Below, piece after piece: positions 44,337 through 54,825 of a stretch of DNA of 64,000 nucleotides. Source of the stretch: Coniferiporia sulphurascens (lineage: Eukaryota; Basidiomycota; Agaricomycetes; Hymenochaetales; Hymenochaetaceae); contig NBBA01000001.1 in assembly GCA_002794785.1 (NCBI GenBank), positions 4,836,001-4,900,000 of the forward strand. The letters run 5' to 3'. Under the pieces are notes generated by a model. That model was not told the DNA's origin. It was given only the letters and a program-made list of their open reading frames with translations, and ran no database searches. The first letter of the stretch is position 1, and every line of letters starts with the position of its first letter. The position numbers and the translations under genes were made by a program.

Positions 44337-44962
44337 GCCACATAACTTATCTGGCTTATTTTCTATAAAAAAAAAGGAAACATAAAGTCGTGACTGGGCA
44401 CATATAAAAAGGGCAAGTTTAGGCCAGCCGCGGCTCGGCGCGAGATCTTGAATTATTGACCTAGCTAACCCTCTACCTAAAGGTATCAGGAAGTATGAAT
44501 AAGGTCGTCCGTATTTTCCAACAGCTTTTTCCATGGTGAATACATACGTTTCAATCGTTTGCAAAGAGGTCTTCCATTCAAGAAAACAAGTTCATTGATG
44601 ATGGGAGGACGAGTGCAAACCGGCGAAAGCCTCCCCTTTTCAAGTTTTCTACCCAAAAACGCTATCATGTGACGCATGTGCCGCTTCCAAAGCTCCAATT
44701 GAATATCCTTTCATTACTAGGGTCCATATTTTATTTAGAAACCCGTTCTCGGCTTGCTTACAGCGCCTGTGGTAGTAGGCGGTGGGTATTGATGGCAAGT
44801 CTGGACTTTGGTGTCTGGAGGATGAAGTAGCCAGTGTGGAAGGACCGTTTGACCGGGTACTAAACTACATGAGCTGCGATGTCCATGCCTACTTCGACCG
44901 CGACGACACCCTCACTGATTGCAACAACACCCATTACATATGCACTGCACTCTTGAAGAACA
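44337..44962. other. Upstream region of the F-box gene
   Basis: The last 200 bp are shared with the F-box pseudogene at 35.7 kb and are likely promoter. No gene is recognised. Confidence 0.4.
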
Positions 44963-46631
44963 ATGTCTCTCGCCTCTCTGCCGTCCGAGCTGTATTCTGC
45001 CATCCTGAGTCATGTTGGCGACGAGCATGCCCAAGGAACAACACTCGCGCTCACCCGTGCCCTGCCACGCGCACCCATTCCTCTCGAGAACCTCTTTTCC
45101 CGCATATGCCTCAGGCATCCGTCGCAGGTTGTTCAATTGCACCGCCGTCTACGTGGTCAGAAAGAGGATGCACACTATGTGCGCGAGTTCCGACTTGAGT
45201 CTTGGATGGCAGACGCGCAAGTCGCCATCAACCTACTTGCCTTGCTCGACAACCTTGCGAGTCTGACGCTTTTTGTTGGTCCAAACTTCGCACCAGAAGA
45301 CCTTTTAGAGGTCTTCGAGGATCACAGGGAGGGGTTACGGCATTTGTCGTTGCGATTTAGGCCTTAGTGAGTCCGGGTTATGCATGGCTGATTCCCGATT
45401 CATCTACTGACCGGATTCTCGATGTAGCGTGCTTAAAGCAAATTACTACCAATTTCTTAGAGGAGCATACTTCGACTCGACCCTTTCGGCTCTCTCTCGC
45501 TGGCCCTCATTATCGCTACAATCGCTTTCGATTGTGCAGGACCCTCATGTTGGCCAAGTGCACTTTGCCCAGCCCCTCGTCTTCTTCACGTTCCAGCCGC
45601 TCACCGCACTCTCTACCTCACCCATCGCAGCCCATATATCCACTCTGCGTCTGCGCATTCCTGCGCGAGACGTTGTGCCCTTTATCGCCGCTGCACCATA
45701 CGCGTTCCCGGCGCTTACTGCGTTGGACCTCTCTACGGGGAACATCAAGGATACGCAGCTCGCACGTCTCCTTACACGCTTTCCCCGGGTACGGCATGTG
45801 CGACTGGATGCGTGCAGCCTCATTACCATACGTGAGGGCGTAGCTGGACCTGCCGTTGCGGCAGGTGCGGCCGACTCAGAGTGGGCCACGCTTGGAAAGT
45901 CGTGTGCACTCGCGGGTGCACGCCGCGCAAAGGAGCGTGAGAAGGCGCTGAAGGTGTGGCGCGAGGCACTTGATGCTGCGGCTGGTCCTTTGCGTGCGCA
46001 AGGTGCTCAACCTCAGCGGAGTCGTGCACACGCTGGGCGTAAGGGGCTAGCTACAGCGGCGATCTCGCTCCGGGGAGCGACGAATCCCGTACCTTTAATA
46101 ACACCAGCCGTCCCCATACCGTCCTCCTCTGCTCCCTCGGACACACTACCACGCGAAGCCTTGCAGAAGATTCGCATTGTACCTGCGCCACCGTCGCTGC
46201 TCACCTTATGCACGACGGCGAGTACATCTGCACCTGCTCTAGCGGATGCGCCTGTCGCCGAAACAGGAGCAGCCTTGGACACGGATGCAGCTGCAGCAGC
46301 CCGTCGCTCTGCGGCGCGCGCCGAGTTCGCACGCGGGTGGGCGGAAGGCATCACAACACTACGCTCGACGTGGCTGCGCCTGCGGACATCGCAGCAGAAC
46401 GGAATGGTGCGCGTGATGGCTCTGAGTGAAGACGTGAGAACGGGGACGCAGGTGGAGGGTGTCGACGGCCTAGTCGATTTGGAGGACTGGACCGAGCTGG
46501 ACAAGGGTGAGTGGCCTTGTGCGGTGCTGTGTCTTGCGGGGGAGGGCTCTGCCGAAAAGGCGATACATGCTGAGGGGTGTGGGCACGGTGCTACGCACGA
46601 TATGTGGCGAGGTGATAATTTGGTAAAATAA
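44963..46631 (+). CDS. F-box/LRR-like protein, two exons
   Basis: Exon 1 (44963-45366) starts MSLASLPSELYSAILSHVGD, an F-box-like N-terminus that would bind Skp1. Exon 2 (45428-46631) continues in frame after a 61-nt intron (GTGAGT to TAG). Leucine-rich stretches (LLALLDNLASLTLF, LQSLSI, LTALDLS, RHVRLDACSL) fit an irregular LRR substrate-binding region. The C-terminal third is alanine-rich. Length is about 535 residues. The role as an SCF ubiquitin ligase adaptor is inferred from the family. The gene is duplicated as a pseudogene at 35760-37105. Confidence 0.8.
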
Positions 46632-47235
46632 GCGCGAGGCGTAAGAGCTTTTCTTTTTTGGCGGACTTTTATTGAGGTGTTCGGGCCTGTGTAAATTTTC
46701 CGGGATATGCGTCGGAATTCATTATTGACAGCCAATGTCTAGACACAAGAACGCGTACCACCAGAGGGGCTAAGGATATATGTAGCAAATAATACAGCGA
46801 ATGATGGGATGTTTTTTTTTTTGACGTTCCTGCAACTAAATATTAATGTACTAATGTACTAAATAAAACCTGTGTCGGCGATTGCCACAGTCGATCTTTT
46901 TTCCTTTTCCTCTTTTTCCCTCTCGCAGACTTTCTTTTGTAGACACGCATACAAGAAGCCCTGAGACTTTCGTTTATAATTATGAATCTGTTGTTTTTGT
47001 ACATTGCAGTGATCCTTTCTAAAGTGTGATCAAGATCTAGATTGACGAACTGGAGTCTGGAGAGGAGCCGGCGGAACCTGTGGGAACTACCTTCTTTTCT
47101 TAGACGAGGCCGGGCACATTTCTGACCTCATACCACACGTTTAACAGCAAAGGCCAGGAGGCCTAAAGTCGAAAGTGGTTTCCGCAGCTTTGTCTTTGCA
47201 CTGTATATATTCCCTCTTCTCGTACCTTCACGAAC
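46632..47235. other. Intergenic region between two F-box genes
   Basis: Nothing beyond an oligo-T run and likely UTRs is seen. Confidence 0.5.
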
Positions 47236-48858
47236 ATGATATTTCGACGCACTCGCCGGCCCCAAAAGACTCTCACTGTGATGTCTTCCAACGAAGAGGC
47301 TCGCCCTCAGGCTGCCAGCGCTGACGCCAAACGGACTCGTGGCGTTGCACGGTACATCCGCCGCATCCTGCGCGTGCCTCGCAGCATCTTCGGTCTGCAA
47401 CAAGCGTACTGGCCCGTCAGGCGAGCGTTCCCAATTCAACAGCTTCCGCCGGAGCTCCTGGCCGACATCTTCATGTACTGTCTGCCTTCCGAGGACCGCG
47501 CACTGCTGTCTGTGTGTTCCGCACCGCTCAGCGTTGCAGCCGTATGCAAGTCGTGGCGGCGGCTTGCTCTCTCCCTTCCCCATCTCTGGGCTCACTTTGA
47601 CATTACTCTGAGGACGGCACCTGAAAGGGATCCTACTGTCCCGGCGACCGCTGCGGTGGGTGCCTGGGTCCAGCGCTCGCGTAACACACCGTTATCCTTC
47701 TCTCTCGGAATAAATGCGCCACGGATAGAGCTTCCTGATGAATGGGGCGATCCGGTGGTCGATACAAGGTCGGTAGTGTCGCTCCAGCGAATATGCAAGA
47801 ACGCCCTGGAGCACCAGCGGCGCTGGAGGCATGTCTCCATAGACTATACAGTTATAAATCCAGACCCACGTGGAGGAGAGAAGAGACCAATAGAGGAGAC
47901 ACTGGACATGGTGGACATGCCTCTGCTCGAAGAGCTACATCTACGCCTCTCATCGTGCGGTGCGTCTGCGAGGGTGAGCCTTTCCCGCTCGCCGCGTCTT
48001 AGGGAACTCTCCCTCTCCGGAGAATTCGAGCTGGGCCTCAGTAGTATGATATTGGAGAATCTGACATCGGCGCGCATTGATATTGCCGAGCCATATTACC
48101 GACACTTGGACGCGCCGAACGCAATATCCGCGGCTGACTTCCTTGCAATTATGCAGAAGGCACCGAATCTCGAGCAATTCTGCGCAGGTATATGCGGAAA
48201 CACCTTCCTGGAAGCTCCAACCGACCCTATATGTCTTCCCTCACTCCGGATACTGCGTGTTCAGTTCTACAATGTCAACAGTATGATTGTCAGGACTGTT
48301 CTAGACGCGCTCACGTTCCCTGCGCTCGAGGAACTCGGGATTATGATCGGAACGTACGTCACGGGGGTGCAGTCGCACGGCTTTGCGGACCTTCTCGCAC
48401 GCTCTAGCCCGCCGCTCACGCGCCTCAAGCTGCACGCACCGTCCGTCGCCGCCGAGGAGATCTGCGTAGCACTGCGGCTCGTCCCGCGCCTTACGCATCT
48501 CGTCCTCATCGACCGCTTCTGCAGTATTCCCGAGGTCACGGGGATCATCACTACGTTGCTCCCAGATGGTGTGCCCGACGCGGACGCGGGTGCGAACGCA
48601 GTGGCGTGCCCGGTTCTGGAGTCGCTGGAGTTCGGCGCGTCCGAGCTCCGCCATATATACCCTTTGTTCGCAGAGATGGTCTCGCTGCGCTGGGGCACGG
48701 TGGGCGCGAGGGGGAGTCTGCGCGAGATAAGGATGCGGGAGCAGGATACGTGGTTCGTTGGGAAAGACGAGCGCGTGAGGAGGTGCTTGGAGGAAGGGCT
48801 GCAGATTGTTCTGACGGAGAAGTTCTTCAATCCTGGGGATAGGTTGGATCCTCTGTGA
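47236..48858 (+). CDS. F-box/LRR-like protein, single exon (540 aa)
   Basis: The F-box is at about residues 67-115: IQQLPPELLADIFMYCL, then SVAAVCKSWRRLALSLPHLW, which is the usual basidiomycete form. Irregular leucine-rich segments follow (LEELHLRLS, SPRLRELSLSGEF, LENLTSARIDI, LPSLRILRV, LTRLKLHAPS). The basic N-terminus (FRRTRRPQK) precedes a second ATG at 47281, which is an alternative start. Likely an SCF adaptor; the target is unknown. Confidence 0.88.
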   Translation: MIFRRTRRPQKTLTVMSSNEEARPQAASADAKRTRGVARYIRRILRVPRSIFGLQQAYWPVRRAFPIQQLPPELLADIFMYCLPSEDRALLSVCSAPLSVAAVCKSWRRLALSLPHLWAHFDITLRTAPERDPTVPATAAVGAWVQRSRNTPLSFSLGINAPRIELPDEWGDPVVDTRSVVSLQRICKNALEHQRRWRHVSIDYTVINPDPRGGEKRPIEETLDMVDMPLLEELHLRLSSCGASARVSLSRSPRLRELSLSGEFELGLSSMILENLTSARIDIAEPYYRHLDAPNAISAADFLAIMQKAPNLEQFCAGICGNTFLEAPTDPICLPSLRILRVQFYNVNSMIVRTVLDALTFPALEELGIMIGTYVTGVQSHGFADLLARSSPPLTRLKLHAPSVAAEEICVALRLVPRLTHLVLIDRFCSIPEVTGIITTLLPDGVPDADAGANAVACPVLESLEFGASELRHIYPLFAEMVSLRWGTVGARGSLREIRMREQDTWFVGKDERVRRCLEEGLQIVLTEKFFNPGDRLDPL

Positions 48859-49470
48859 TGGTTTTGTTTTGTGGTGGGCTGAGATTGGACTTGCGAATTT
48901 TAAAGGCTGAGACCGAATGTATTAATTAATGATGCTGGCGAGGCTCTTAGAGTTACACGGTGTTCGATAAATTGTACGAGATGAGGCATGTTCAATTATA
49001 CTACATGTAGTACGTACACTATATACGAAAATTAGACTGAGTCCACTAAGCCCGAATTTCCGCACATGAAACCCGCCGTAATCTCGTTTGGTTGACATAT
49101 TGGTCCGAGGAGGGTTGAGCATGACATAGAGAACCAGACGCCGAGCGGGGATGTCGAAGCTGAAACTGATGTTCTGGGGTTGCCAGTGGTGGCTTGGGCG
49201 TGCTGTTGTCTGTGGCGCCCGCTTGACATTAATACAGTACATAGCCCGAGGGATCCCGTAAGTGTTCCAAGGCGCAGGATGTCTTGCGCTCAATCAGTAC
49301 AAGACATAATTGTAATTTTTTTGAAGTCCTGGCTAGCACATAGAAAACATACAACGGTATCCTTTAACATATTCTTTAACTCCCGCCTACGCGTACATTC
49401 ACTTCACACTACGAGGATAAGATCTCACACATACCCCTTAAAATCTGCACTTGCCTCCTTCAAGCGCGCC
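48859..49470. other. Intergenic, contains one copy of a 250-bp repeat
   Basis: The repeat at 49050-49310 is described separately. Otherwise nothing is recognised. Confidence 0.5.
49050..49310 (-). repeat. Dispersed repeat, copy left of the sedolisin gene
   Basis: It is similar to 52035-52270. Both contain TTGAGCATGACATAG, GCGGGGATGTCGAAG and TCAATCAGT. On minus both encode FDIPARRL and YVMLN, so the repeat may derive from a lost exon. Confidence 0.6.
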
Positions 49471-51416
49471 TTAACCCGCAAAGCCCATGGCGGCTTTCAA
49501 AAGGCTTTCGAAGTTCGGTGTTCCTAAACCGGTCACCGGGTCCCATCCCTGGGCTGCGGGAAAGCCGTCCGTACCGCATCCGGGGTTGTCACCTGCAGTA
49601 AGCCGGAATATGAGCGCCGGTCTGTGTGAGAATGTATTAAGATATACACACCACTCGTGATGTCGTTCAGCGCTGCTGACCCCTCATCGGAGTAGAGGAG
49701 TGGGTTTAGGAATCCAAGGGGAGAATTCCCGGCGGCGATCAATCGATCGTTAATGAGAGAGATGACGCTCGCGAAAATAGGGCTCGAACAACTCGTGCCC
49801 TGTACGAGCTCGAACCCACCGTTGAAAGCAATTTCAACACTCATTCCCTGCGCAGATACATCTGGGAAACCACGACCAGTGGCATTGAATAAACCGCCAT
49901 TTGTGGAGCCAAGAGTATCCAGGTAGGAGTCTACTGCAGACGCCTGGTAGGAAGGAATAGGAAAGTAATTAGAGAAGCCTCCGGAGGACAAACCGGCCGC
50001 AGTTTCGGGGACCCCGGATGTTGCGCCCACGACTGTTACGTATGGGCAACCTGACGGGAACGTTGGAACAAAAGTGTCGCATGTGTCATCATTTATGCCA
50101 GCAACGCCGCCGTCACCAGAAGAGAAAAGGACGGAAGTCCCACGGGAGCCAAGTTGCATATACGCGTCGCAAAGTTGACTACATTTCCGATAAGTACGGA
50201 TTAAATTGGCGGAAGAAAGAATGAGAAATTACTCACCTCGCTAATGCAGGAGATATATTGTCTTCGTTTGAGTTATACGACGTTGTCACGACATTCGGTG
50301 GACCGCTTTCGCCCAGCAAGAAGTTGGCGGTATCTAATAATCCGCCAAGTCCGTCGGAGGATGAAAAGCCTACGGAGATAAATGTTGTGGGCACTCCGCT
50401 AGCTAAACCAACTGTGTATTGAGTGTCAAGGTTTGCCTCGAGCCCAGCCTGTCCGGGACCTTGTGGATTTGAGCCGCCATCAAGTGTCTGTAGTGTGAAT
50501 GACGTATCCGAGGAGAGATCGGGTTGCAAGTTACTCAAGAATAGCTGCAAGTCTGCCGTGCTGGCAAATTCGTCGTTGTATCCAGTCACACCAAGCGTGT
50601 TCGAAAATTGAGTCGCCGACGTGTTAGGGATACTATATATTTCTTGAAGACAGGCGGGTGTGATAGAGTCGCAAGTAGAGTCCAAGCCAGCATGTGCAGT
50701 ATCGTTCTGCTTCGCAGAAACCGACTTCAAGGGTGAAGAAACAACCCGGGGATCAGTGAAGGGGCCTTCAAACCTGTCAAAGAGTCAGTATCGTAATTGA
50801 ACTCCCAATCGACAGGCCACGCACGTAATTGTCGGGTGGACAAGGCCAAGATGACCTTGTAGTTCGCTAGGAATCGAGTACACGAGGGTGTTCACACTTT
50901 CCTTTCCTGTCCTATCGTGTTTGTACGTGGAGAACTGGGTATTGAACATCTCGTTTGCCTTGCTAACCGGAACAGAGAAACTGAGCCAGTCCCCAGCTGG
51001 AGAAATAGACTTCGCTTTGATCCCATACGAGTCGAGGAACGAGTTCACTTTTGACACCGACTCTTGGCTAGGTTTAACGAACTCCTCCACCTGCAGCAAA
51101 ATAATTTTAGTTCGTTGTACTAATGGTGAAAACCTAAGAGTGGATTACTGACCTCCTCCTTGGTGAGGTGCTTGCCGTAGCGAGCGCTTTCAGGCGTGCT
51201 GACTGCATAAAGAGCATTCTCGAGGCCCTTCATGTCACTATTGACGAGCGCAATGCGTAGATTGAGCTGCTGATCACCAGGTGCATCGCCAATTCTGGTG
51301 AAATCAACCGGGACGCTCTTGCGCTGCTCGTGTACAACCAGGTCGCGGACCACCGGGTTTGCAGAGACTGCGGCGATGAAAGACGCAAAAACGAGGAACT
51401 TGAACTTGAAGAACAT
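49471..51416 (-). CDS. Sedolisin (S53) serine-carboxyl protease, tripeptidyl-peptidase type
   Basis: The start at 51416 gives a signal peptide (MFFKFKFLVFASFIAAVSA). A pro-kumamolisin propeptide follows (ARYGKHLTKEE, then exon 51090 with VSKANEMFNTQF). The mature domain shows catalytic Glu and Asp in GLEANLDTQ (near 50430), the oxyanion Asp in SSGDGG (near 50110) and catalytic Ser in GTSCSSP (near 49790), plus the C-terminal GWDPVTGLGTPNF (near 49530). There are about five exons with short introns. All active-site residues are present. It should be a secreted acid protease that cleaves peptides outside the cell. Confidence 0.93.
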
Positions 51417-52515
51417 AACAAATGGGCTGCAAGGGGCTTTTAGTTTTCCTGAGGCTGGAGAACTGGAGTAGTGAGGTGTTGGGCATTCAGCTTTATACAC
51501 AAAGACTATGAATCGCTATTCCTCCCCGAGGGAGTCACCATACGACGTGGCGACTCCGAAACTTCAGATGTTGCGGGATGGCGTGATTGCATGATTGCGG
51601 ACCAAGGATACTAGAATCAAGCGAGGAAAGTATAAGGCAAGTCAGCGGCGTTTCTTCGAGGGAGATGCAAGTGTCGATAGCAGTTAAGTTGATACATGTC
51701 ATGGATGAGGATACTTTATCTAAGCGACGTGGATGCACATATAGGTCAAGAATCACAAGCGAGAAGCGGCAGTTACTCCAGACGTCGGTAGCATCGATCA
51801 AGAGCGCCAAAAAATACTGGCGCAGATTGGTTCGGGCTCGCCGTTTTCCGTTCGTGCCAATAAAAAGTGGTACAGATGTACCGTACAAGCGTTAATCTTT
51901 ACTGAGAAGTGGCGGCGAACGGTCTAGGGCTTCCGAGAATCATACAAGAAATGACATTTTTGTGGTCTAGGGTTGCAGTGGAATAGAAGTTGACAAGAAG
52001 ATGAGCGCACAATAATCATCAAAAGCAATATCTACGCAAACTCACCCTGCATGTCCTCATATTCTCGTTTGGTTGGCAAATCGATCCGAGGTCGTTGAGC
52101 ATGACATAGTGAACCACTGGCAGACGTCGGGCGGGGATGTCGAAGCCAGGACTGATGTTCCGGGGCTGATGGCTGGTTGAGCGGTTTTCGAAGCGTGCTA
52201 CATGGCCCAAGGATCCCTAAGTTGCTCCGAGGCTTTGTATGTCTTGTACTCAATCAGTGCAAGAAATCTCTATTTCTCATGGTACACCGAACACAGGTCG
52301 AAGTAAGAAGTCAGCGTTAGGGTTCTAATTTCTCGGCCTTCATTGGGCGTGTCACGTAATACAATATATATTTTTCGGTTACTGAGGATCTTACTTCGGA
52401 GCCGAGACAGATCAGCGCCCTCTCGAAACGCTATCCTAACCACCTTTCTCGTATTTTTCTTATCCAAAGGAATTTCGTATCCTTCCTCACTGCGGAGAGA
52501 CATGGAGGAAGGAAG
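51417..52515. other. Intergenic region upstream of the sedolisin gene
   Basis: It contains the second copy of the dispersed repeat (52035-52270). No other gene is supported. Confidence 0.5.
52035..52270 (-). repeat. Dispersed repeat, copy right of the sedolisin gene
   Basis: It is in the same orientation as the copy at 49050-49310, and by eye about 80% similar over the shared boxes. Together they bracket the protease gene. Confidence 0.6.
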
Positions 52516-52782
52516 ATGTTCGTAAAAGTGCCCTTCATGGGCCCCATATCCTCAAGGAAATCTGTTTACTTCATCTTTGCTCTTTTCGCGGTCATCGTCA
52601 TCGCAGTTGCTTCGCCTCACCTTATATTCAGAGCAGGCCTATGGAACTCGGCGGGAGCGTTTGTGAGATACCACATGAGCATGACTCCCGCGTTTCTAAA
52701 TGCACGATTGTCCTCCTCCCCTTCAAATGCTGAAGAGGAACATTTACCAATACACACTTTCAAAAAAAATAACAATGAGTAG
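52516..52782 (+). CDS. Possible small membrane protein (88 aa), weak
   Basis: An open frame with one hydrophobic segment (VYFIFALFAVIVIAVAS, residues 17-33) and a polar C-terminus. No family is recognised. It lies tail to tail with the F-box gene on minus. It may be a chance ORF. Confidence 0.25.
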   Translation: MFVKVPFMGPISSRKSVYFIFALFAVIVIAVASPHLIFRAGLWNSAGAFVRYHMSMTPAFLNARLSSSPSNAEEEHLPIHTFKKNNNE

Positions 52783-52851
52783 CAGCAATTACAGAAAGGG
52801 ACATCTAGACGAAGTAAACTATTTTCTCATAATAGCGATCGAGTTCAGCTA

Positions 52852-54348
52852 CTAAATTACTTGTACACTCCGCTTCTTCCTCGACTCATCGAACCCGTCC
52901 TCCGTGCAGTTGAAGCACAATCCTTCGGAGATACATCGCACAATGAGTGGATTCTTATTCAGATCGCCTAATTCACTGTGTATCGCCCCGAAATGACGTA
53001 GCTTGCGCTGCAGCGGGGCACAATTCCAGCGTGAGGCGATCATCTCCGCAGCCCTGTTGACGGTATCTTTTATCGATGTGCCACTTCTATGCGCCAAAGT
53101 GCACTCAACAAGGTCTATGCGCTCAAGGAATGGGCACGGCAGCCTTGCGGGCTTGTCTGAGGTGGCATGCCGCAAAGTCAGCGCCTCGAAGGTGAAAAGC
53201 GAGATCGTACAGCAGGAGGCGATTTTGAGGTTGCGTAGGTAGGGCATGTGCGCGAGCGCGACGAAGAGGTGTATTTCATTCTCGATGACGGACTCCAGGG
53301 AGAAGTTCGTGAGGGGTGGCTGGCGCGATCGAGTGAGGAGCTCGGGGATACCGTATGGCACGTTGCTGCGTGCGACTTCGTCCTGCCAGCGCAGGCGCAT
53401 GACGTCGTTGACGATGCGCAGCTCGCGCAGAGCGGGGAGTGTGAGCTGCGCGAGGAGCGTAGTGATGACGGTGCGCTCGCCGTGTGCGCCGACGTTTAGG
53501 CGAACTAGCTTCGGGAGGACGACGTGTGGAAGTGCTGATGTGCTGGGAAGGGAAGGGGAGGAAGGGTACAAGGCTAGATGTCCGAGATTAGGGGCGAGAG
53601 ATATGATCGCGAGGCAGTCAGAGACGGAAGGGAAGTGTTGGAGGGGATGAAAATGGTCGAGAGTCATCGCAGTTAGGTTTTCCAGAGAAAGGCAGGGCGT
53701 TGGGTAAACCTTTATATCCCCGAATAGTCCCAGAGATCTTAGGCGAGGAGATCTAGACAAATCAATGCAGAAGGACGGAGCACCAAATTTGTAGTCGATG
53801 GGCGTCCTAAGAACGAGCTTCTCCAGGAGTGGCATATCGTCCAGAAACCATTTACAGATCGGCATTTCAATATCGTGGATAAAGATCATCTCGACGAATT
53901 TCCAGCGTCTCTGCTGGCCCGCCAGGGAACCGAAGACGCGGTCGAAAAGTGAGAGCCCACCACCTGCTGCATCGCCTGAGCGAAGCTGCGGATCGTATTT
54001 TCTGATTAACATATTGAGTGAGATTGGTACGCTTCGTGAGCGCTCGAGGCATAGATTTAGCAAGGCCATATTTTGCTTGGAGATATCGAGCATTGCGATA
54101 TATTCCCATAAAAGCGGATTGTCGAGTACGACATCTCTCCAGTGCTTGCAGACGGCAGAGAGAGCCGTGACCGTTGTCGGCGCTTTGAGCCCCGGAAGAC
54201 TAAATAGGTTTTCCACCTGGACGCAATTTCGAAAGATCTGTACGAGAATATCCGGTATGAGCGTCTGCATCCTCGATGGTCGCGTGCTGCTGTCGGTGGA
54301 AGTAGGCGAGCGAATCGTGCTTGCTCTGCTTCGAGTAATTACCGGCAT
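52852..54348 (-). CDS. F-box/LRR-like protein, single exon (498 aa)
   Basis: The F-box lies at about residues 27-85: MQTLIPDILVQIFRNCV, then ALSAVCKHWRDVVLDNPLLW. Leucine-rich segments follow (LLEKLVLRTP, SPRLRSLGLFGD, LENLTAMTLDHF, LPALRELRIV, LRNLKIASC). The plan is the same as the gene at 47236, but the sequence is clearly different, so the two are old paralogues. The likely role is an SCF adaptor. Confidence 0.88.
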   Translation of the reverse strand: MPVITRSRASTIRSPTSTDSSTRPSRMQTLIPDILVQIFRNCVQVENLFSLPGLKAPTTVTALSAVCKHWRDVVLDNPLLWEYIAMLDISKQNMALLNLCLERSRSVPISLNMLIRKYDPQLRSGDAAGGGLSLFDRVFGSLAGQQRRWKFVEMIFIHDIEMPICKWFLDDMPLLEKLVLRTPIDYKFGAPSFCIDLSRSPRLRSLGLFGDIKVYPTPCLSLENLTAMTLDHFHPLQHFPSVSDCLAIISLAPNLGHLALYPSSPSLPSTSALPHVVLPKLVRLNVGAHGERTVITTLLAQLTLPALRELRIVNDVMRLRWQDEVARSNVPYGIPELLTRSRQPPLTNFSLESVIENEIHLFVALAHMPYLRNLKIASCCTISLFTFEALTLRHATSDKPARLPCPFLERIDLVECTLAHRSGTSIKDTVNRAAEMIASRWNCAPLQRKLRHFGAIHSELGDLNKNPLIVRCISEGLCFNCTEDGFDESRKKRSVQVI

Positions 54349-54825
54349 GGTAGTTTATATGCTGGTCCGGAAATTTGGTGGTGTATATGGTCGAAGGAGA
54401 AAAGTGGTAAAGCCCAGTATGAACCAAAGAGCAAGTAGTTTGGAGTGGAGAGGACGAAACGGAGGGCCATCTTGCTTGATTTATACTGGTTCGTATTGCG
54501 GAAAAACAAAGCACGGGGTACAAAGAGGTGAAAGAGGCCTTGCGTGGCCTTGAGTGATCGTGGTTTGAGCAAAAGAGGCCACTGGCAGCTTTGTCCTGCC
54601 ACACGGAGCCACACTTGTTCTATTATGTAATTAGTCGCGTGATCGTGGCATCTACCTTCCTAAAAGCACTCGCTCCCCTCGAGTCATGCGGTCACCGGAG
54701 GCGCAATAGCAGGTCTTCGCTCCCTCGTCGCCGTGGGCAGCCAAACCCACCAACATCCCGCCTTCACCGCGCGTGTAGGCGGCGAACAAGCTACTCTACG
54801 ACAACAACGACGGTGACGCTCGACT
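54349..54825. other. Divergent promoter between F-box and RING genes
   Basis: The 477-bp gap separates genes read in opposite directions. No specific site was identified. Confidence 0.5.
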
